DNA of 10,020 nucleotides. Origin: Pseudomonadota bacterium (GTDB taxonomy: Bacteria > Pseudomonadota > Alphaproteobacteria > Rickettsiales > UBA1997). The DNA is taken from the NCBI GenBank assembly GCA_009921385.1, contig RFXY01000022.1, positions 1 to 10,020 of the forward strand, written 5' to 3'. This document shows, piece after piece, positions 1 through 9,064 of the stretch (within the stretch, counting starts at the first letter, position 1; every line of letters starts with the position of its first letter). The position numbers were made by a program, and so were the translations under genes. The notes under the pieces were generated by a model that saw only the letters and a list, made by a program, of their open reading frames with translations, made no database searches and was not told the origin of the DNA.

Positions 1-66
1 AAAATAAAATGATGATTTTTCTAAAACAAAATTGCAAGTTAATTTATTAAACACAAACCTAATTTT

Positions 67-474
67 ATGATAATTGGCACAGGAATAGACATTATTAACA
101 ATTTACGTATTAAAATATTGCTAGAAAAATTTGGTTTTCGTTTGCTAAATAAAATTTTTTCTGCAAGAGAAATTGAAATATTGTCAAATAAATTTAGCCT
201 TGATAATTTTCAACAAGCTAAATTAATTAATTTTATTGCCAAAAGATTTGCTGGTAAAGAAGCCTTTGCCAAGGCAACCGGCTTTGGCATTGGCAGTGTT
301 TTTGCTTTTCGTGATATTGAAATTATTAACGATAATTTTGGTAAGCCCAATATTTTTCTTGCTAGCGATAAACAAAACTTATTTACTAATAAATTTGACT
401 TAGTTAATATTCATCTTAGTTTAAGCGACGAAAAAGAATATTCTGTTGCTGTGGTTATTATTGAAAAAATATGA
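67..474 (+). CDS. acpS: Holo-[acyl-carrier-protein] synthase
   Basis: Transfers 4'-phosphopantetheine from coenzyme A to the serine of apo-acyl carrier protein, switching on fatty acid synthesis in the cytoplasm. The 135-residue protein has the normal length for the AcpS family. The N-terminal GTGIDII (residues 4-10) carries the Mg-binding Asp8, and the second signature KRFAGKEAFAKA (59-70) carries Glu65 and the CoA-contacting Lys64. The C-terminal strand motif HLSLSDEKEYSVAVVI (116-131) closes the fold. It has Asp where many AcpS proteins have His (SxSH); from memory the Asp form is common in alphaproteobacteria. The start is fixed by the GTGID motif, which normally begins a few residues in. 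No Shine-Dalgarno is visible before it. The stop codon overlaps the gpsA start as ATGA, suggesting translational coupling. The usual alphaproteobacterial partners pdxJ and lepB are not seen; upstream lies outside the window. Confidence 0.95.
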   Translation: MIIGTGIDIINNLRIKILLEKFGFRLLNKIFSAREIEILSNKFSLDNFQQAKLINFIAKRFAGKEAFAKATGFGIGSVFAFRDIEIINDNFGKPNIFLASDKQNLFTNKFDLVNIHLSLSDEKEYSVAVVIIEKI

Positions 475-1445
475 ACAAAAAAATTTTAGTAATTGGCGCT
501 GGCAGTTGGGGCACTGCTTTAGCCAATCATTTATCTTGTAACGACAATTTTGTTTATCTATATACCAAAAATTTGGCAACTTTACAAGAGATAAATCAAC
601 AAAAAACCAATTTTAAAAAACTTCCTAACATTGTTTTGCATTCTAATTTATGTGCTACCAATGTTTATGAAAATGATGTTGATATAGTTTTTGTTGTAGT
701 GCCGAGTGCTCACTGTGTTGAGGTTTTTTGGCAAATAGCACAAACGAAATTTCATCAAAATACCATTTTTGTGCTTTGTTCGAAAGGTTTTGGGGTGCAA
801 AATCAAGAAATAAATTTGTTAAGTGATCTATTTTTAAAAATCACTAAACATCACAATTTTGCTGTTTTATCGGGTCCTAATTTTGCTTTAGAAGTTGCTA
901 AACAACAACCAACAATCACAACACTTGCTAGTGAAAATGCTATTTTAGCAAATGAAGTTATTTTATGTTTAAATAATTTTCATTTTTTCGCCAAATATTC
1001 TCATAATGTTGTGGCAACAGAGTTTTCTGGTATTTTTAAAAATATTATGGCGATTGGTTGTGGTTTTTTAGATGCTCTTGATTTTGGCCATAATGCCAAA
1101 TCTGCTTTGGTATGTCGCGGAATTTCTGAAATAAAAATGTTGTGTCATTTTTTTCAAGTAGAAGCGAGCCTTGATAATCCTGCTGGTTTTGGTGATATTT
1201 TTCTTACTTGTTCTTCTAGTCAATCGCGAAATTATCGTTTTGGTTTTGCTCTTGGTAAAAAGCAAGATATCAATCAACAAAACACCTGCGAAGGTGCTTT
1301 GGCCTGCGGTTTATTGGCTGATTTTGCCATAAAAAAGCAAATATCACTAGACTTATGTAAAGTTATCGCTAAAATTATTGCCGACGTTCAAAATTACGAT
1401 AGTTCTGCAATTTTACAACAACTTAATTCTGCTATTTTACAATAA
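471..1445 (+). CDS. gpsA: Glycerol-3-phosphate dehydrogenase [NAD(P)+]
   Basis: Cytoplasmic enzyme that reduces dihydroxyacetone phosphate to sn-glycerol-3-phosphate, the backbone for phospholipids. The 324 residues match the usual 320-340. The Rossmann dinucleotide motif GAGSWGTALA is at residues 9-18. Lys105 in CSKGFG and Lys190 in FKNIMAIGCG match the conserved lysines of the family, the second being the catalytic one. GPNFALEVA follows at 135-143. The substrate-binding C-terminal domain shows GHNAKSALVCRGISEI (206-221), AGFGDIFLTCSSSQSRN (238-254) and EGALA (274-278). All key residues are present, so it should be active. The start ATG overlaps the acpS stop by four bases and guaA begins six bases after its stop, consistent with co-transcription. 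Pairing with acpS makes sense as lipid precursor supply, but guaA next door shows the operon is mixed. The protein has about a dozen cysteines, none in a metal-binding pattern. Confidence 0.97.
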   Translation: MNKKILVIGAGSWGTALANHLSCNDNFVYLYTKNLATLQEINQQKTNFKKLPNIVLHSNLCATNVYENDVDIVFVVVPSAHCVEVFWQIAQTKFHQNTIFVLCSKGFGVQNQEINLLSDLFLKITKHHNFAVLSGPNFALEVAKQQPTITTLASENAILANEVILCLNNFHFFAKYSHNVVATEFSGIFKNIMAIGCGFLDALDFGHNAKSALVCRGISEIKMLCHFFQVEASLDNPAGFGDIFLTCSSSQSRNYRFGFALGKKQDINQQNTCEGALACGLLADFAIKKQISLDLCKVIAKIIADVQNYDSSAILQQLNSAILQ

Positions 1446-1451
1446 AATTCT

Positions 1452-2999
1452 ATGTTTAATCAATCAGAAAACTCTGTTCTTATTCTTGATTTCGGTAGCC
1501 AAGTAACTCAACTTATCGCTAGAAGAATCAGAGAAATAGGTATTTTTTGTTTAGTTGAAAATTTTAATATTTCCTTAGAAAAAATACAAAAAATTAATCC
1601 ACGTGCCATTATTCTTTCTGGCGGGCCGGCTTCGGTCTATGAAAATTCGGCTCCTGCTATCGATAAAAAAATTTTGCAACTTAATATTCCTGTTTTAGGT
1701 ATTTGTTATGGTCAGCAGTTGATTTGTCATTTATTGGGAGGTTCTGTTTTGCCTAGCGACAAAAGAGAATTTGGTAAAGCTCAATTAAAATTTCAGCCCA
1801 ACTCTCCTTTATTTGCTGGTTTTGTCAATAATCAAGTTTGGATGAGCCATGGCGACAGCATTGCTAAAATTCCCGATAATTTTCATGTAATAGCTTCTAC
1901 CGATTCTGCTCCTTTTGCTGGCATTGCTTGGCTTGAAAAAAATATTTATGGTTTGCAATTTCACCCAGAAGTTGCCCATTCTGTTGATGGTTTAGTTTTA
2001 TTAAAAAATTTTCTGTTAAAAATCGCTGGCTGTCAATCGGACTGGACAATGAAAAATTTTAAAACACAACAAATAGAAGCAATAAAAAAACAAGTTGGCA
2101 ATAATCAGGTTATTTGCGGTTTAAGTGGCGGGGTTGATTCTGCTGTTGTGGCCGCCCTTATTCATCAGGCAATTGGCAAACAACTTACTTGCATTTTTGT
2201 TGATCATGGTTTGCTTCGTTGCGATGAAGCAAAAAATGTAGAAAAAGTTTTTCGTCATCACTGCGATTTTAACTTGATAATGGTCGATGCTTCTGCTTTA
2301 TTTTTAGCAAAATTAAAAAATATTTCCGACCCAGAAAAAAAGAGAAAAATTATTGGCAAAACTTTTATCGAAGTTTTTAATGCCGAAGCCAGCAAAATTA
2401 ACAATGCTAAATTTCTTGCCCAAGGCACTCTTTATCCAGATGTTATTGAGTCTTCGCATCCCAACAATGGGGTGAGTCAAACCATTAAATCTCATCATAA
2501 TGTGGGTGGTTTGCCTAAAAAAATGAAGTTGCAACTTTTAGAGCCTGTAAGAATGCTCTTTAAAGACGAAGTAAGATTGCTTGGTTACGAATTGGGTTTG
2601 CCTAGCGAAATTGTGGCTCGTCATCCATTTCCGGGGCCTGGTTTGGCTATCAGAATTATTGGCAACATTACTGCCGAAAAAATCGCCATTTTGCAACAAG
2701 CAGACGATATTTATTTACAAGAAATCAAAAAACATGGTCTTTACAACGAAATATGGCAAGCATTTGCGGTTTTATTGCCAGTAAAAACTGTTGGGGTGAT
2801 GGGCGATGCTCGAACCTACGAAAATGTTTTAGCACTGCGTGCTGTTACTTCTGTTGATGGTATGACTGCTGATATTTATCATTTTTCGAGCGAGTTGTTA
2901 AGTGCAATTGCCAATCGCATCATCAATGAAGTAAGAGGCATAAATAGAGTTGTCTACGATTTTACTTCTAAGCCACCAGGCACCATAGAATGGGAATGA
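1452..2999 (+). CDS. guaA: GMP synthase (glutamine-hydrolysing)
   Basis: Converts XMP to GMP using ATP and glutamine-derived ammonia, the last step of de novo guanine nucleotide synthesis. The 515-residue protein is full length (family about 510-525). The class I glutamine amidotransferase domain has the nucleophile Cys85 in GICYGQQL and the partner His171 and Glu173 in LQFHPEV. The ATP pyrophosphatase domain starts near residue 205 and carries the PP-loop SGGVDS (225-230). [11 protein letters not shown] (345-355) and HPFPGPGL (391-398) are family signatures, and the C-terminal dimerisation domain ends in the typical [11 protein letters not shown]. The segment [11 protein letters not shown] just before IKSHHN varies in the family and is not a defect. 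It starts six bases after gpsA and ends four bases before the next gene. No Shine-Dalgarno is seen upstream. guaB is not in the window. Confidence 0.98.
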   Translation: MFNQSENSVLILDFGSQVTQLIARRIREIGIFCLVENFNISLEKIQKINPRAIILSGGPASVYENSAPAIDKKILQLNIPVLGICYGQQLICHLLGGSVLPSDKREFGKAQLKFQPNSPLFAGFVNNQVWMSHGDSIAKIPDNFHVIASTDSAPFAGIAWLEKNIYGLQFHPEVAHSVDGLVLLKNFLLKIAGCQSDWTMKNFKTQQIEAIKKQVGNNQVICGLSGGVDSAVVAALIHQAIGKQLTCIFVDHGLLRCDEAKNVEKVFRHHCDFNLIMVDASALFLAKLKNISDPEKKRKIIGKTFIEVFNAEASKINNAKFLAQGTLYPDVIESSHPNNGVSQTIKSHHNVGGLPKKMKLQLLEPVRMLFKDEVRLLGYELGLPSEIVARHPFPGPGLAIRIIGNITAEKIAILQQADDIYLQEIKKHGLYNEIWQAFAVLLPVKTVGVMGDARTYENVLALRAVTSVDGMTADIYHFSSELLSAIANRIINEVRGINRVVYDFTSKPPGTIEWE

Positions 3000-3003
3000 T
3001 GCA

Positions 3004-4368
3004 ATGTTTTTTCAATCTTATTATAAATTTTTTCTACTAACTATTCTCTTGTTTTCTGCTTTTATAAACAAAGCAAAAGCAGAAATGCAATTTTTAGAAT
3101 GGCAAGAAAATTCTAATTTAAGTCAAACTCAAAAAAATTCTAGCTATAAATTGTTGATTAAAATCAACGATCTCGCTGCTAATTATTTTACTAGCTCTTT
3201 TAACATCACCACCAATACCACCAACGATTATAAACTAGATTTTTATAATGTTTTGGTAGATGGCAAGGTTGCCAAATATTCTTATCAAAACGATGTGTTG
3301 CAAATATTTTTTCCACAAGGCAAAAGAAACAACGATACAGTGTTAATTCAATATGATGCAAAGCATAAATATTTAAAATTCAATAAATATCTACATCAAA
3401 ATCAAATTTATATTCCACAATTTGCTGTGGGTGCCAAGGCAAAAGTTATCATAAATTTTGCTTCTGATTTTCGCTTAATTTCGATGCATAATAATGTTTT
3501 TCTTAATGAAAATCAACTTGTTTATCAAGGTTTGGTGCCAACAGAAGGTGTGCAAGAAATTTTAAAATTCACCAATAAAAAAGTTGCTTGGGAGGTGTCG
3601 ATTTCAAATATTATCAACACTAATAATGCCACTGGTGCATTAAAAGTTGTGGTGCCTTATGTTTTTTATGGCGGGGCTCAAGAAGTGGATGATCAAATAA
3701 TTACTGCTAATTTATTGCCAGAAAAACATTTAACTACTAAAGAAAATAATATTTTTGACTTTGCTTTAAAAAACTTTATCAATCAAATAAACATCACCAA
3801 TAAAGCAAACATAATAACAGGCGAAAATTATGCTTTAAAATCTTCTTTTGATAGTCAAAAATATCTCAAAATTTCACCAGAAGAGCTTGCTTTATTAATG
3901 CCAATTGTTGAAAATATTAAAAATAATCCAAAATATCAAAACTTGCCCTTATATGCTAAAATAGGTAAATTTGTCTACGAATACTTGCAATACGATGCCA
4001 GTTATTTTGGTAAATTACTCACTGTGCCCGAAATTTTAACTACCAAAAAAGGAGTTTGTGCCGAGTTTGCCACTCTTTACAATGCTTTAGCAAGGTCGGC
4101 AGGCATACCTTCGGCAGTGGTTTATGGTTATGCTTATGGTGAATATAACAAATTCGAAAGCCATGCCTGGAATATGATTTATGTTAATAATCAGTGGTTT
4201 TATGTTGATCCAACCTGGAATCTATTAAACGGGGCGGTTTCTTCTTCTCACATTTATGTGCAAGACAATCGCAATGATGACATTAAAATTGAATACAGCG
4301 GTTTTGATAGTCCAAAATTTATGTTTGATAAAAAATTTAGCATCAAAGAAATCTATGCCTTCAACTAA
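3004..4368 (+). CDS. Exported transglutaminase-like protein, function unknown
   Basis: A 454-residue protein with a Sec-type signal peptide: a short start with Lys8, a hydrophobic core at about 9-21, and a plausible AKA|E cleavage after residue 26. It is therefore likely periplasmic or secreted. The middle (about 30-280) is unrecognised, rich in Asn and beta-type alternation, and may be a beta-sandwich. The C-terminal part is a transglutaminase-like papain fold: Cys352 in [20 protein letters not shown], His387 in [14 protein letters not shown], and Asp402 in YVDPTWN form the expected Cys-His-Asp triad, so catalysis (amide hydrolysis or crosslinking) is possible. Bacterial members act as peptidases or transamidases with varied substrates, and the sequence does not reveal which. 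The ATG at 3004 gives an intact signal peptide; nearby ATGs at 2996 and 2999 are out of frame. GGGA about nine bases upstream is the best ribosome-site candidate in the window, but it is weak. The 3' end overlaps uvrB by 14 bases. Confidence 0.85.
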   Translation: MFFQSYYKFFLLTILLFSAFINKAKAEMQFLEWQENSNLSQTQKNSSYKLLIKINDLAANYFTSSFNITTNTTNDYKLDFYNVLVDGKVAKYSYQNDVLQIFFPQGKRNNDTVLIQYDAKHKYLKFNKYLHQNQIYIPQFAVGAKAKVIINFASDFRLISMHNNVFLNENQLVYQGLVPTEGVQEILKFTNKKVAWEVSISNIINTNNATGALKVVVPYVFYGGAQEVDDQIITANLLPEKHLTTKENNIFDFALKNFINQINITNKANIITGENYALKSSFDSQKYLKISPEELALLMPIVENIKNNPKYQNLPLYAKIGKFVYEYLQYDASYFGKLLTVPEILTTKKGVCAEFATLYNALARSAGIPSAVVYGYAYGEYNKFESHAWNMIYVNNQWFYVDPTWNLLNGAVSSSHIYVQDNRNDDIKIEYSGFDSPKFMFDKKFSIKEIYAFN

Positions 4369-6328
4369 ACAGCTGTTTAAACTGCACTCAAAATATTTGC
4401 CTTCTGGCGATCAACCAAAAGCAATAGCTAGTTTAATTGCAGGTTTACAGCAAAAAAAACAAGATCAAGTCTTGCTGGGCATTACCGGTTCTGGTAAAAC
4501 TTTTACTATGGCAAGCATTATCGCTAAAATGCAAAGGCCAGCCCTTATTATGGCTCACAACAAAACTTTGGCTGCACAGCTTTATGCCGAAATGTGCGAA
4601 TTTTTTCCTGAAAATGAAATCGGTTATTTTGTGTCATTTTATGACTACTACCAGCCCGAGGCTTATATTGCCAAAAGCGATACTTTTATCGAAAAAGACA
4701 GCACCATCAACGAGCAAATAGATCGTTTAAGGCACAATGCAACTCGAGCTCTGCTTGAAAGAAGAGATGCCATTGTTATTGCCTCTGTTTCTTGTATTTA
4801 CGGCATTGGTTCGCCCGAATATTATGGTAAAATGATTGTTTCTTTTACTTTGGGACAGCAAATTAATCGCCAAAAAATCTTAACTAATTTAATTGATTTG
4901 CAATATCAACGAAACGATGTCGATTTTGACAGATGCACTTTTCGAGTAAAGGGCGATAGCATCGATATTTTTCCGGCCCACTTAAACGATAAAGCTTGGC
5001 GAATCTGTATGTTTGACAACGAAATAGACGACATCTACGAGTTCGATCCGCTCACAGCAGAAATCAGCAAGAAAATGCAACAAATAACCATTTATCCTGC
5101 ATCGCACTATGCCACACCTGCCGAGGTTTTGCAAGGGGCAATCAAAATTATCAAAACCGATCTTAATTCTCGCCTATTAGAACTAGAACAGCAAAATAAG
5201 TTAGTAGAAATGCAAAGATTGCAACAACGAACCAATTACGATCTAGAATTAATGGTTACTTTAGGTAGTTGCAAAGGAATTGAAAATTATTCGCGATATC
5301 TCACTAAACGGCCAGCGGGCTTTCCACCGCCCACTTTGTTTGAATATTTACCGAGCGATGCTTTGCTTTTTGTTGACGAAAGCCATGTTAGCGTGCCCCA
5401 AATTGACGGCATGGCGAAAGGCGACAATGCCAGAAAAAGCTCTTTGGTTGAGCATGGTTTTCGTCTGCCAAGTGCCCTAGATAATCGTCCTTTGAAATTT
5501 TTAGAATGGGAAAATCTTCGCCCGCAAACTATTTTTGTTTCTGCAACTCCCGGCAAATACGAATTAGCCAAAACTCAAAACGAAGTAGTTGAGCAAATTA
5601 TTCGGCCAACAGGCTTGCTTGATCCGATTTGCGAGGTTCGTTCTGCCAAAACTCAAGTGGCAAATCTATTGCCCGAAATACAAGCGATGAAAAATCTCGG
5701 TTTTCGCACTTTGGCAACCACTCTTACCAAAAAAATGGCAGAAGATTTAACTAGTTATCTCAACGAACACAATATTAATGTGGTTTATATGCATTCCGAT
5801 GTTGACACTCTTGATCGTATTGCCATTATTCAAGATTTGAGATTGGGAAAATACGATTGTTTGGTGGGAGTTAATTTGTTAAGAGAAGGCCTAGATATTC
5901 CAGAATGTGCTTTGGTTGCCATTCTTGATGCCGATAAAGAGGGTTTTTTAAGAAATGAAACTTCTTTAATTCAAACAATAGGCAGAGCCGCCAGAAATTC
6001 AGAAGGAAGGGTGATTTTATATGCAGATAAAATGACGGCCTCTATCAACAAAGCCCTTGAAAAAACCAATTATCGTCGAGATCTGCAAATGCAACATAAT
6101 TTGGCAAACAACATAAATCCAACCACCACCTACAAGGCAATTAGCTCTGTTTTTGATAATTTATATAGTAAAAAAGCCGAAAAAACAGCAATTAATCTTA
6201 ATGGCATCGAAAAAAATATTACCAAACTTAGAGAGCAAATGCATAAATCGGCAAAGAATCTTGATTTTGAAAAAGCCCTAGAATTAAGAGAAGAAATCAA
6301 AAAATTAGAAACAATGATTATTCTATGA
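4355..6328 (+). CDS. uvrB: UvrABC excinuclease subunit B
   Basis: DNA damage-verifying helicase-like subunit of nucleotide excision repair; it is loaded by UvrA and then recruits UvrC for incision. The 657-residue product (family about 660-680) has Walker [10 protein letters not shown] (42-50), the damage-probing beta-hairpin region around [10 protein letters not shown] (96-105), the Walker B-type DESH (341-344), [13 protein letters not shown] (368-380), SATPG (396-400), the helicase motif REGLDIPE (510-517) and [14 protein letters not shown] (540-553). A C-terminal UVR motif (about 622-653) would bind UvrC. The start at 4355 is preferred because UvrB proteins begin shortly before the SGDQP motif (17-21 here). 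An in-frame ATG at 4256 would add 33 residues unlike the family, read inside the upstream gene. The chosen start lies 14 bases inside the transglutaminase gene in another frame, and the stop overlaps waaA as ATGA. Confidence 0.98.
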   Translation: MPSTKQLFKLHSKYLPSGDQPKAIASLIAGLQQKKQDQVLLGITGSGKTFTMASIIAKMQRPALIMAHNKTLAAQLYAEMCEFFPENEIGYFVSFYDYYQPEAYIAKSDTFIEKDSTINEQIDRLRHNATRALLERRDAIVIASVSCIYGIGSPEYYGKMIVSFTLGQQINRQKILTNLIDLQYQRNDVDFDRCTFRVKGDSIDIFPAHLNDKAWRICMFDNEIDDIYEFDPLTAEISKKMQQITIYPASHYATPAEVLQGAIKIIKTDLNSRLLELEQQNKLVEMQRLQQRTNYDLELMVTLGSCKGIENYSRYLTKRPAGFPPPTLFEYLPSDALLFVDESHVSVPQIDGMAKGDNARKSSLVEHGFRLPSALDNRPLKFLEWENLRPQTIFVSATPGKYELAKTQNEVVEQIIRPTGLLDPICEVRSAKTQVANLLPEIQAMKNLGFRTLATTLTKKMAEDLTSYLNEHNINVVYMHSDVDTLDRIAIIQDLRLGKYDCLVGVNLLREGLDIPECALVAILDADKEGFLRNETSLIQTIGRAARNSEGRVILYADKMTASINKALEKTNYRRDLQMQHNLANNINPTTTYKAISSVFDNLYSKKAEKTAINLNGIEKNITKLREQMHKSAKNLDFEKALELREEIKKLETMIIL

Positions 6329-7635
6329 TCTTAAAAAATCTTGTTAAGTTGCTTTATATTTTGCTTTCTGTGGCAATTTTGCCCTTGCTTTTTTTGCTGG
6401 TAATTTATCGTTTGTTGCAAAAAAAAGAACTGCCAAAAAGATGGCAAGAAAAGTTTGCCTTTGCGAATGTTAAACCAACTTTTTATCAAAAAGCACAAAA
6501 TCATCATTTAATTTGGCTTCATGCAGTGAGTGTGGGTGAGGTTAACTCGGCTTTTTGGTTGATAGAACAAATCTTACAGCAAAAGCCAAATTGCTATATT
6601 TTATTTACCTCAACCACCGTTACTTCTACTAAAATTATTGTTGATAAAATTCAGCAAAATCCAGTTTTTTTTGATAAAATATGGCATCAATTTTTGCCTG
6701 TTGATAGTTATTTTGTCATAAAAAAATTTTTGCATTTTTGGCAACCAAAAATGGCGATTTTTATCGAATCAGAACTGTGGCCAAACATTTTATGGCAATT
6801 AAAAGCTAAAGAAGTGCCAACTTTTTTAGTAAATGCCAAAATATCGCCAAAAACCTATAATTTTTGGCATTGTTGTAGCAAAATCGGCATCAATATTTTT
6901 AGCAATTTTACTGCTATTTTTGCTCAAAGTAAAAATTCTTATGCACTTTTGCAAAATTTATTTTCTCAACAAAAACTTTATTATTACGGCAATTTAAAAT
7001 GCTTGGTTTTTCCTGCTTTTTTTGCCAAGCAAGATCTGTTATTTTTACAGCAAAATATTGGCAACCGCAATTGTTTTATCGCTTCCAACACTCACAAGCC
7101 AGAAGAGAAAATGGTTATCAAAATTCATCAAAATTTACTGCCAAATTTTGCCGATTTACTCACTATAATTATTGTGCGACATCCGCAACGAAAACAAGAA
7201 GTGCTTGATTTGATAGGCAATAATCATATTGTAGCAATTCGGTCTTTGCACCAAAAAATTCAAGAACACACACAATTTTACTTAGTCGACACCATTGGTG
7301 AAGTGCAGTTGTTTTATCATCATTTTGCCAATCATTTTATATTTATGGGCGGTTCTTTTGCTTTGGTAGGCGGGCACAACCCGTGCGAAGCCATTTTGCA
7401 TAACTGTGCGGTGATTAGTGGTAAAAATGTGGCAAATAATCAACAAATTTACACCGAATTAATGCAAAACGATGCTTGTTTTTTAGTTGAGAGTCAAGAT
7501 GAACTACAGCAACAAGTGTGTAATTTGTTGCAAAATAAAGATGTTTGCAAACAAACCGCTATCAAGGCAAAACAATGGTTGCTAGATCAGAATCAGCAAC
7601 AAAAAATTATTTCTACTATTTTAAACGATTACTAA
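6325..7635 (+). CDS. waaA: 3-deoxy-D-manno-octulosonic acid (Kdo) transferase
   Basis: Inner-membrane glycosyltransferase that adds Kdo from CMP-Kdo to the lipid A precursor, the first inner-core step of lipopolysaccharide. The 436-residue length is typical. An N-terminal hydrophobic anchor spans about residues 9-30. The acceptor-side motif [14 protein letters not shown] (64-77) contains the expected catalytic-base Glu72. The C-terminal GT-B half shows SNTHKPEE (254-261), IVRHPQR (283-289), [10 protein letters not shown] (322-331) and [16 protein letters not shown] (342-357), all near consensus. Whether it adds one Kdo or more cannot be read from sequence. The start codon overlaps the uvrB stop as ATGA. 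It is the last gene of the tight cluster, followed by the 114-bp gap. Its presence argues for a lipopolysaccharide-bearing Gram-negative and against lineages that have lost lipid A. Confidence 0.94.
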   Translation: MILKNLVKLLYILLSVAILPLLFLLVIYRLLQKKELPKRWQEKFAFANVKPTFYQKAQNHHLIWLHAVSVGEVNSAFWLIEQILQQKPNCYILFTSTTVTSTKIIVDKIQQNPVFFDKIWHQFLPVDSYFVIKKFLHFWQPKMAIFIESELWPNILWQLKAKEVPTFLVNAKISPKTYNFWHCCSKIGINIFSNFTAIFAQSKNSYALLQNLFSQQKLYYYGNLKCLVFPAFFAKQDLLFLQQNIGNRNCFIASNTHKPEEKMVIKIHQNLLPNFADLLTIIIVRHPQRKQEVLDLIGNNHIVAIRSLHQKIQEHTQFYLVDTIGEVQLFYHHFANHFIFMGGSFALVGGHNPCEAILHNCAVISGKNVANNQQIYTELMQNDACFLVESQDELQQQVCNLLQNKDVCKQTAIKAKQWLLDQNQQQKIISTILNDY

Positions 7636-7679
7636 ACATTAATTTATGCAAAAAATTTTAGCAAAAAACAGCTTGCAAA

Positions 7680-7700
7680 TTAGGTGATTGATGATAAAAT
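7680..7700 (+). promoter_or_regulatory. Weak promoter candidate region before gcvPA
   Basis: The gap between waaA and gcvPA (7636-7749) is the only one long enough for a promoter. TTGCAA at 7673-7678, a 16-base spacer and TAAAAT at 7695-7700 give 4/6 and 5/6 matches to the sigma-70 boxes. In DNA this AT-rich such matches arise often by chance, so this is only a candidate. I see no glycine riboswitch features and no hairpin terminator in the gap. Confidence 0.2.
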
Positions 7701-7749
7701 TTTTTGCCGTAAAACTATTTTATTTTTTCATATTTTTTTATTAAATACT

Positions 7750-9027
7750 ATGCGTTATCTTGCTCTTACCAACTCCGATCGCCAAGCAATGTTGCAAGAA
7801 ATCGGTGTTGATTCTGTTAATCAACTTTATTGCGATGTTGATGATAAATTTTTGCTAAAACAACCAATTGCTGGCTTGCCCCATCATCAAGGCGAACAGC
7901 AAGTTGATGCTTTTATTACTGCTCTTTCTAAAAAAAATCGTTCCGCCAACGAAGGCAATTTTTTCTTAGGAGTTGGTTGTTATAATCATCACATTCCTTC
8001 TGCGGTCGATCATCTCATTCAGCGATCCGAATTTTTAACCTCCTACACTCCTTATCAGCCCGAAATATCGCAAGGAACATTGACAACAATTTTTCAATTC
8101 CAAAGCATTATTTCTTTGCTTACCGGCATGCAAGTTGCCAATGCCTCGATGTATGATGGGGCGACTTCTTTAGCCGAAAGTTTGTTGATGGCTCTTCGCT
8201 TAAAACCGGGCAAAAAAAAGTTTGCTCTTGCCAACAGCATTCATCCCGATTATTTAGAGGTTTGCCAAACTTATCTTAACCTAAACGAAGCTAGTTTTGT
8301 CAACGAAATTTCTGCCGATTGCGCAGGTGTGGTGGTGCAATACCCAGATTTTTATGGCAACATCGCCAATTTAAATGCCATTAAAGAGCGGTGCCAACAA
8401 GCGGGAGCTTTATTAATTGTGGTGGTCAACGAAGTTTTGGCTTTGGGTTTATTGCCAGCTCCAGAAGTTGCCGATATCGTGGTGGGCGAGGCTTCTTCTT
8501 TAGGTGTTGGGCTAAATTTTGGCGGGCCTTTATTGGGCTTTTTTGCTTGTAAAAAAGAATTTGTTCGTCAAATGCCAGGGCGAATTTGTGGCTCAACAAC
8601 AGATGTCGATGGCAAACAAGGCTTTGTGCTTACTTTAAATGCCCGAGAACAACACATTCGTCGAGAAAAAGCCACCTCAAATATTTGTTCAAATCAAGGT
8701 TTGTGTGCCACAGCTTTCACTATTCATGTTTCGTTGCTGGGCGAAATTGGCTTTAAAAAACTTGCTTTACTTAATCATCAAAAAGCCTGCTTTGCTTTTG
8801 ATGAACTTAGCAAGGTTTTGGGTTTAAAAATTCTTAACGACAACTTTTTTAACGAATTTACGGTTGAGTTTTTGCAAAGTGCCGATAAAGTCAACGAAAA
8901 ACTTTTAGCTAAACACATCATCGGCGGTTATGCCGAAGGCAACAAAATGATTCTGGCCTTCACCGAGTTAACTTCTGATAACGATATTAAAAATTTAGCA
9001 AAAGAATTAAAAGAAATTTTACAATAA
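7750..9027 (+). CDS. gcvPA: Glycine dehydrogenase (decarboxylating) subunit 1
   Basis: N-terminal half of the two-subunit P-protein of the glycine cleavage system, which decarboxylates glycine and passes the aminomethyl group to lipoyl-GcvH. Family motifs appear in order: MRYLALTNSDRQAMLQEIGV (1-20), SEFLTSYTPYQPEISQGTL (93-111), TGMQVANASMYDGATSLAES (125-144), VVVQYPDFYG (194-203), FGGPLLGFFA (257-266), RQMPGRICG (273-281) and AREQHIRREKATSNICSNQG (298-317). The PLP lysine belongs to subunit 2 and is properly absent. At 425 residues it is slightly short of the usual 440-450, mainly in the loop around 170-190. GEASSLG (247-253) replaces the usual GEGQ-type sequence and FQFQ replaces FEYQ, so it is somewhat divergent. 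ATG 7750 gives the canonical MRYL start; an in-frame ATG at 7684 would add 22 non-family residues. gcvPB, gcvT and gcvH do not follow it. Confidence 0.93.
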   Translation: MRYLALTNSDRQAMLQEIGVDSVNQLYCDVDDKFLLKQPIAGLPHHQGEQQVDAFITALSKKNRSANEGNFFLGVGCYNHHIPSAVDHLIQRSEFLTSYTPYQPEISQGTLTTIFQFQSIISLLTGMQVANASMYDGATSLAESLLMALRLKPGKKKFALANSIHPDYLEVCQTYLNLNEASFVNEISADCAGVVVQYPDFYGNIANLNAIKERCQQAGALLIVVVNEVLALGLLPAPEVADIVVGEASSLGVGLNFGGPLLGFFACKKEFVRQMPGRICGSTTDVDGKQGFVLTLNAREQHIRREKATSNICSNQGLCATAFTIHVSLLGEIGFKKLALLNHQKACFAFDELSKVLGLKILNDNFFNEFTVEFLQSADKVNEKLLAKHIIGGYAEGNKMILAFTELTSDNDIKNLAKELKEILQ

Positions 9028-9064
9028 ATTAAGTTTTTTTAAATAGAAAATTTTTTGGCAAAAT

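Noticed and set aside
1..66. Possible tail of an upstream gene, or a promoter for acpS.
   Set aside because: Short open frames end at TGA 10-12 and TAA 48-50, but 3-15 residues are too few to identify a gene. TTGCAA at 32-37 has no -10 box at proper spacing.
262..285. Palindrome-like TTGCCAAGGCAA in acpS and similar words in other genes, as a possible uptake or binding site.
   Set aside because: The words encode common Ala-Lys-Ala codons in different genes, with no consistent flanks or spacing.
4256..4354. In-frame N-terminal extension of uvrB from ATG 4256.
   Set aside because: The 33 added residues do not resemble UvrB and are read out of frame within the transglutaminase gene; ATG 4355 fits the family.
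5287..5571. Open frame on the minus strand within uvrB, 94 codons.
   Set aside because: It is wholly antisense to conserved UvrB motifs ([17 protein letters not shown]), and its product has no recognisable domain. The same applies to minus-strand frames at 1068-1280 in gpsA and 2313-2534 in guaA.
7646..7687. A 13-codon open frame that might be a leader peptide before gcvPA.
   Set aside because: No ribosome site, no run of glycine or other regulatory codons, and no attenuator hairpin follows.
7684..7749. Hydrophobic 22-residue extension of gcvPA that could look like a signal peptide.
   Set aside because: GcvPA is cytoplasmic and its family starts with MRY; the extension reads through AT-rich intergenic DNA.
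7636..7749. Glycine riboswitch or waaA terminator in the gap before gcvPA.
   Set aside because: The gap is AT-rich, lacks conserved riboswitch G-rich elements, and its best inverted repeat (GCAA/TTGC around 7661-7677) has only four pairs.
9028..9064. Terminator after gcvPA in the T-rich stretch.
   Set aside because: T runs are present but no GC-rich stem precedes them; such runs are ordinary in this composition.
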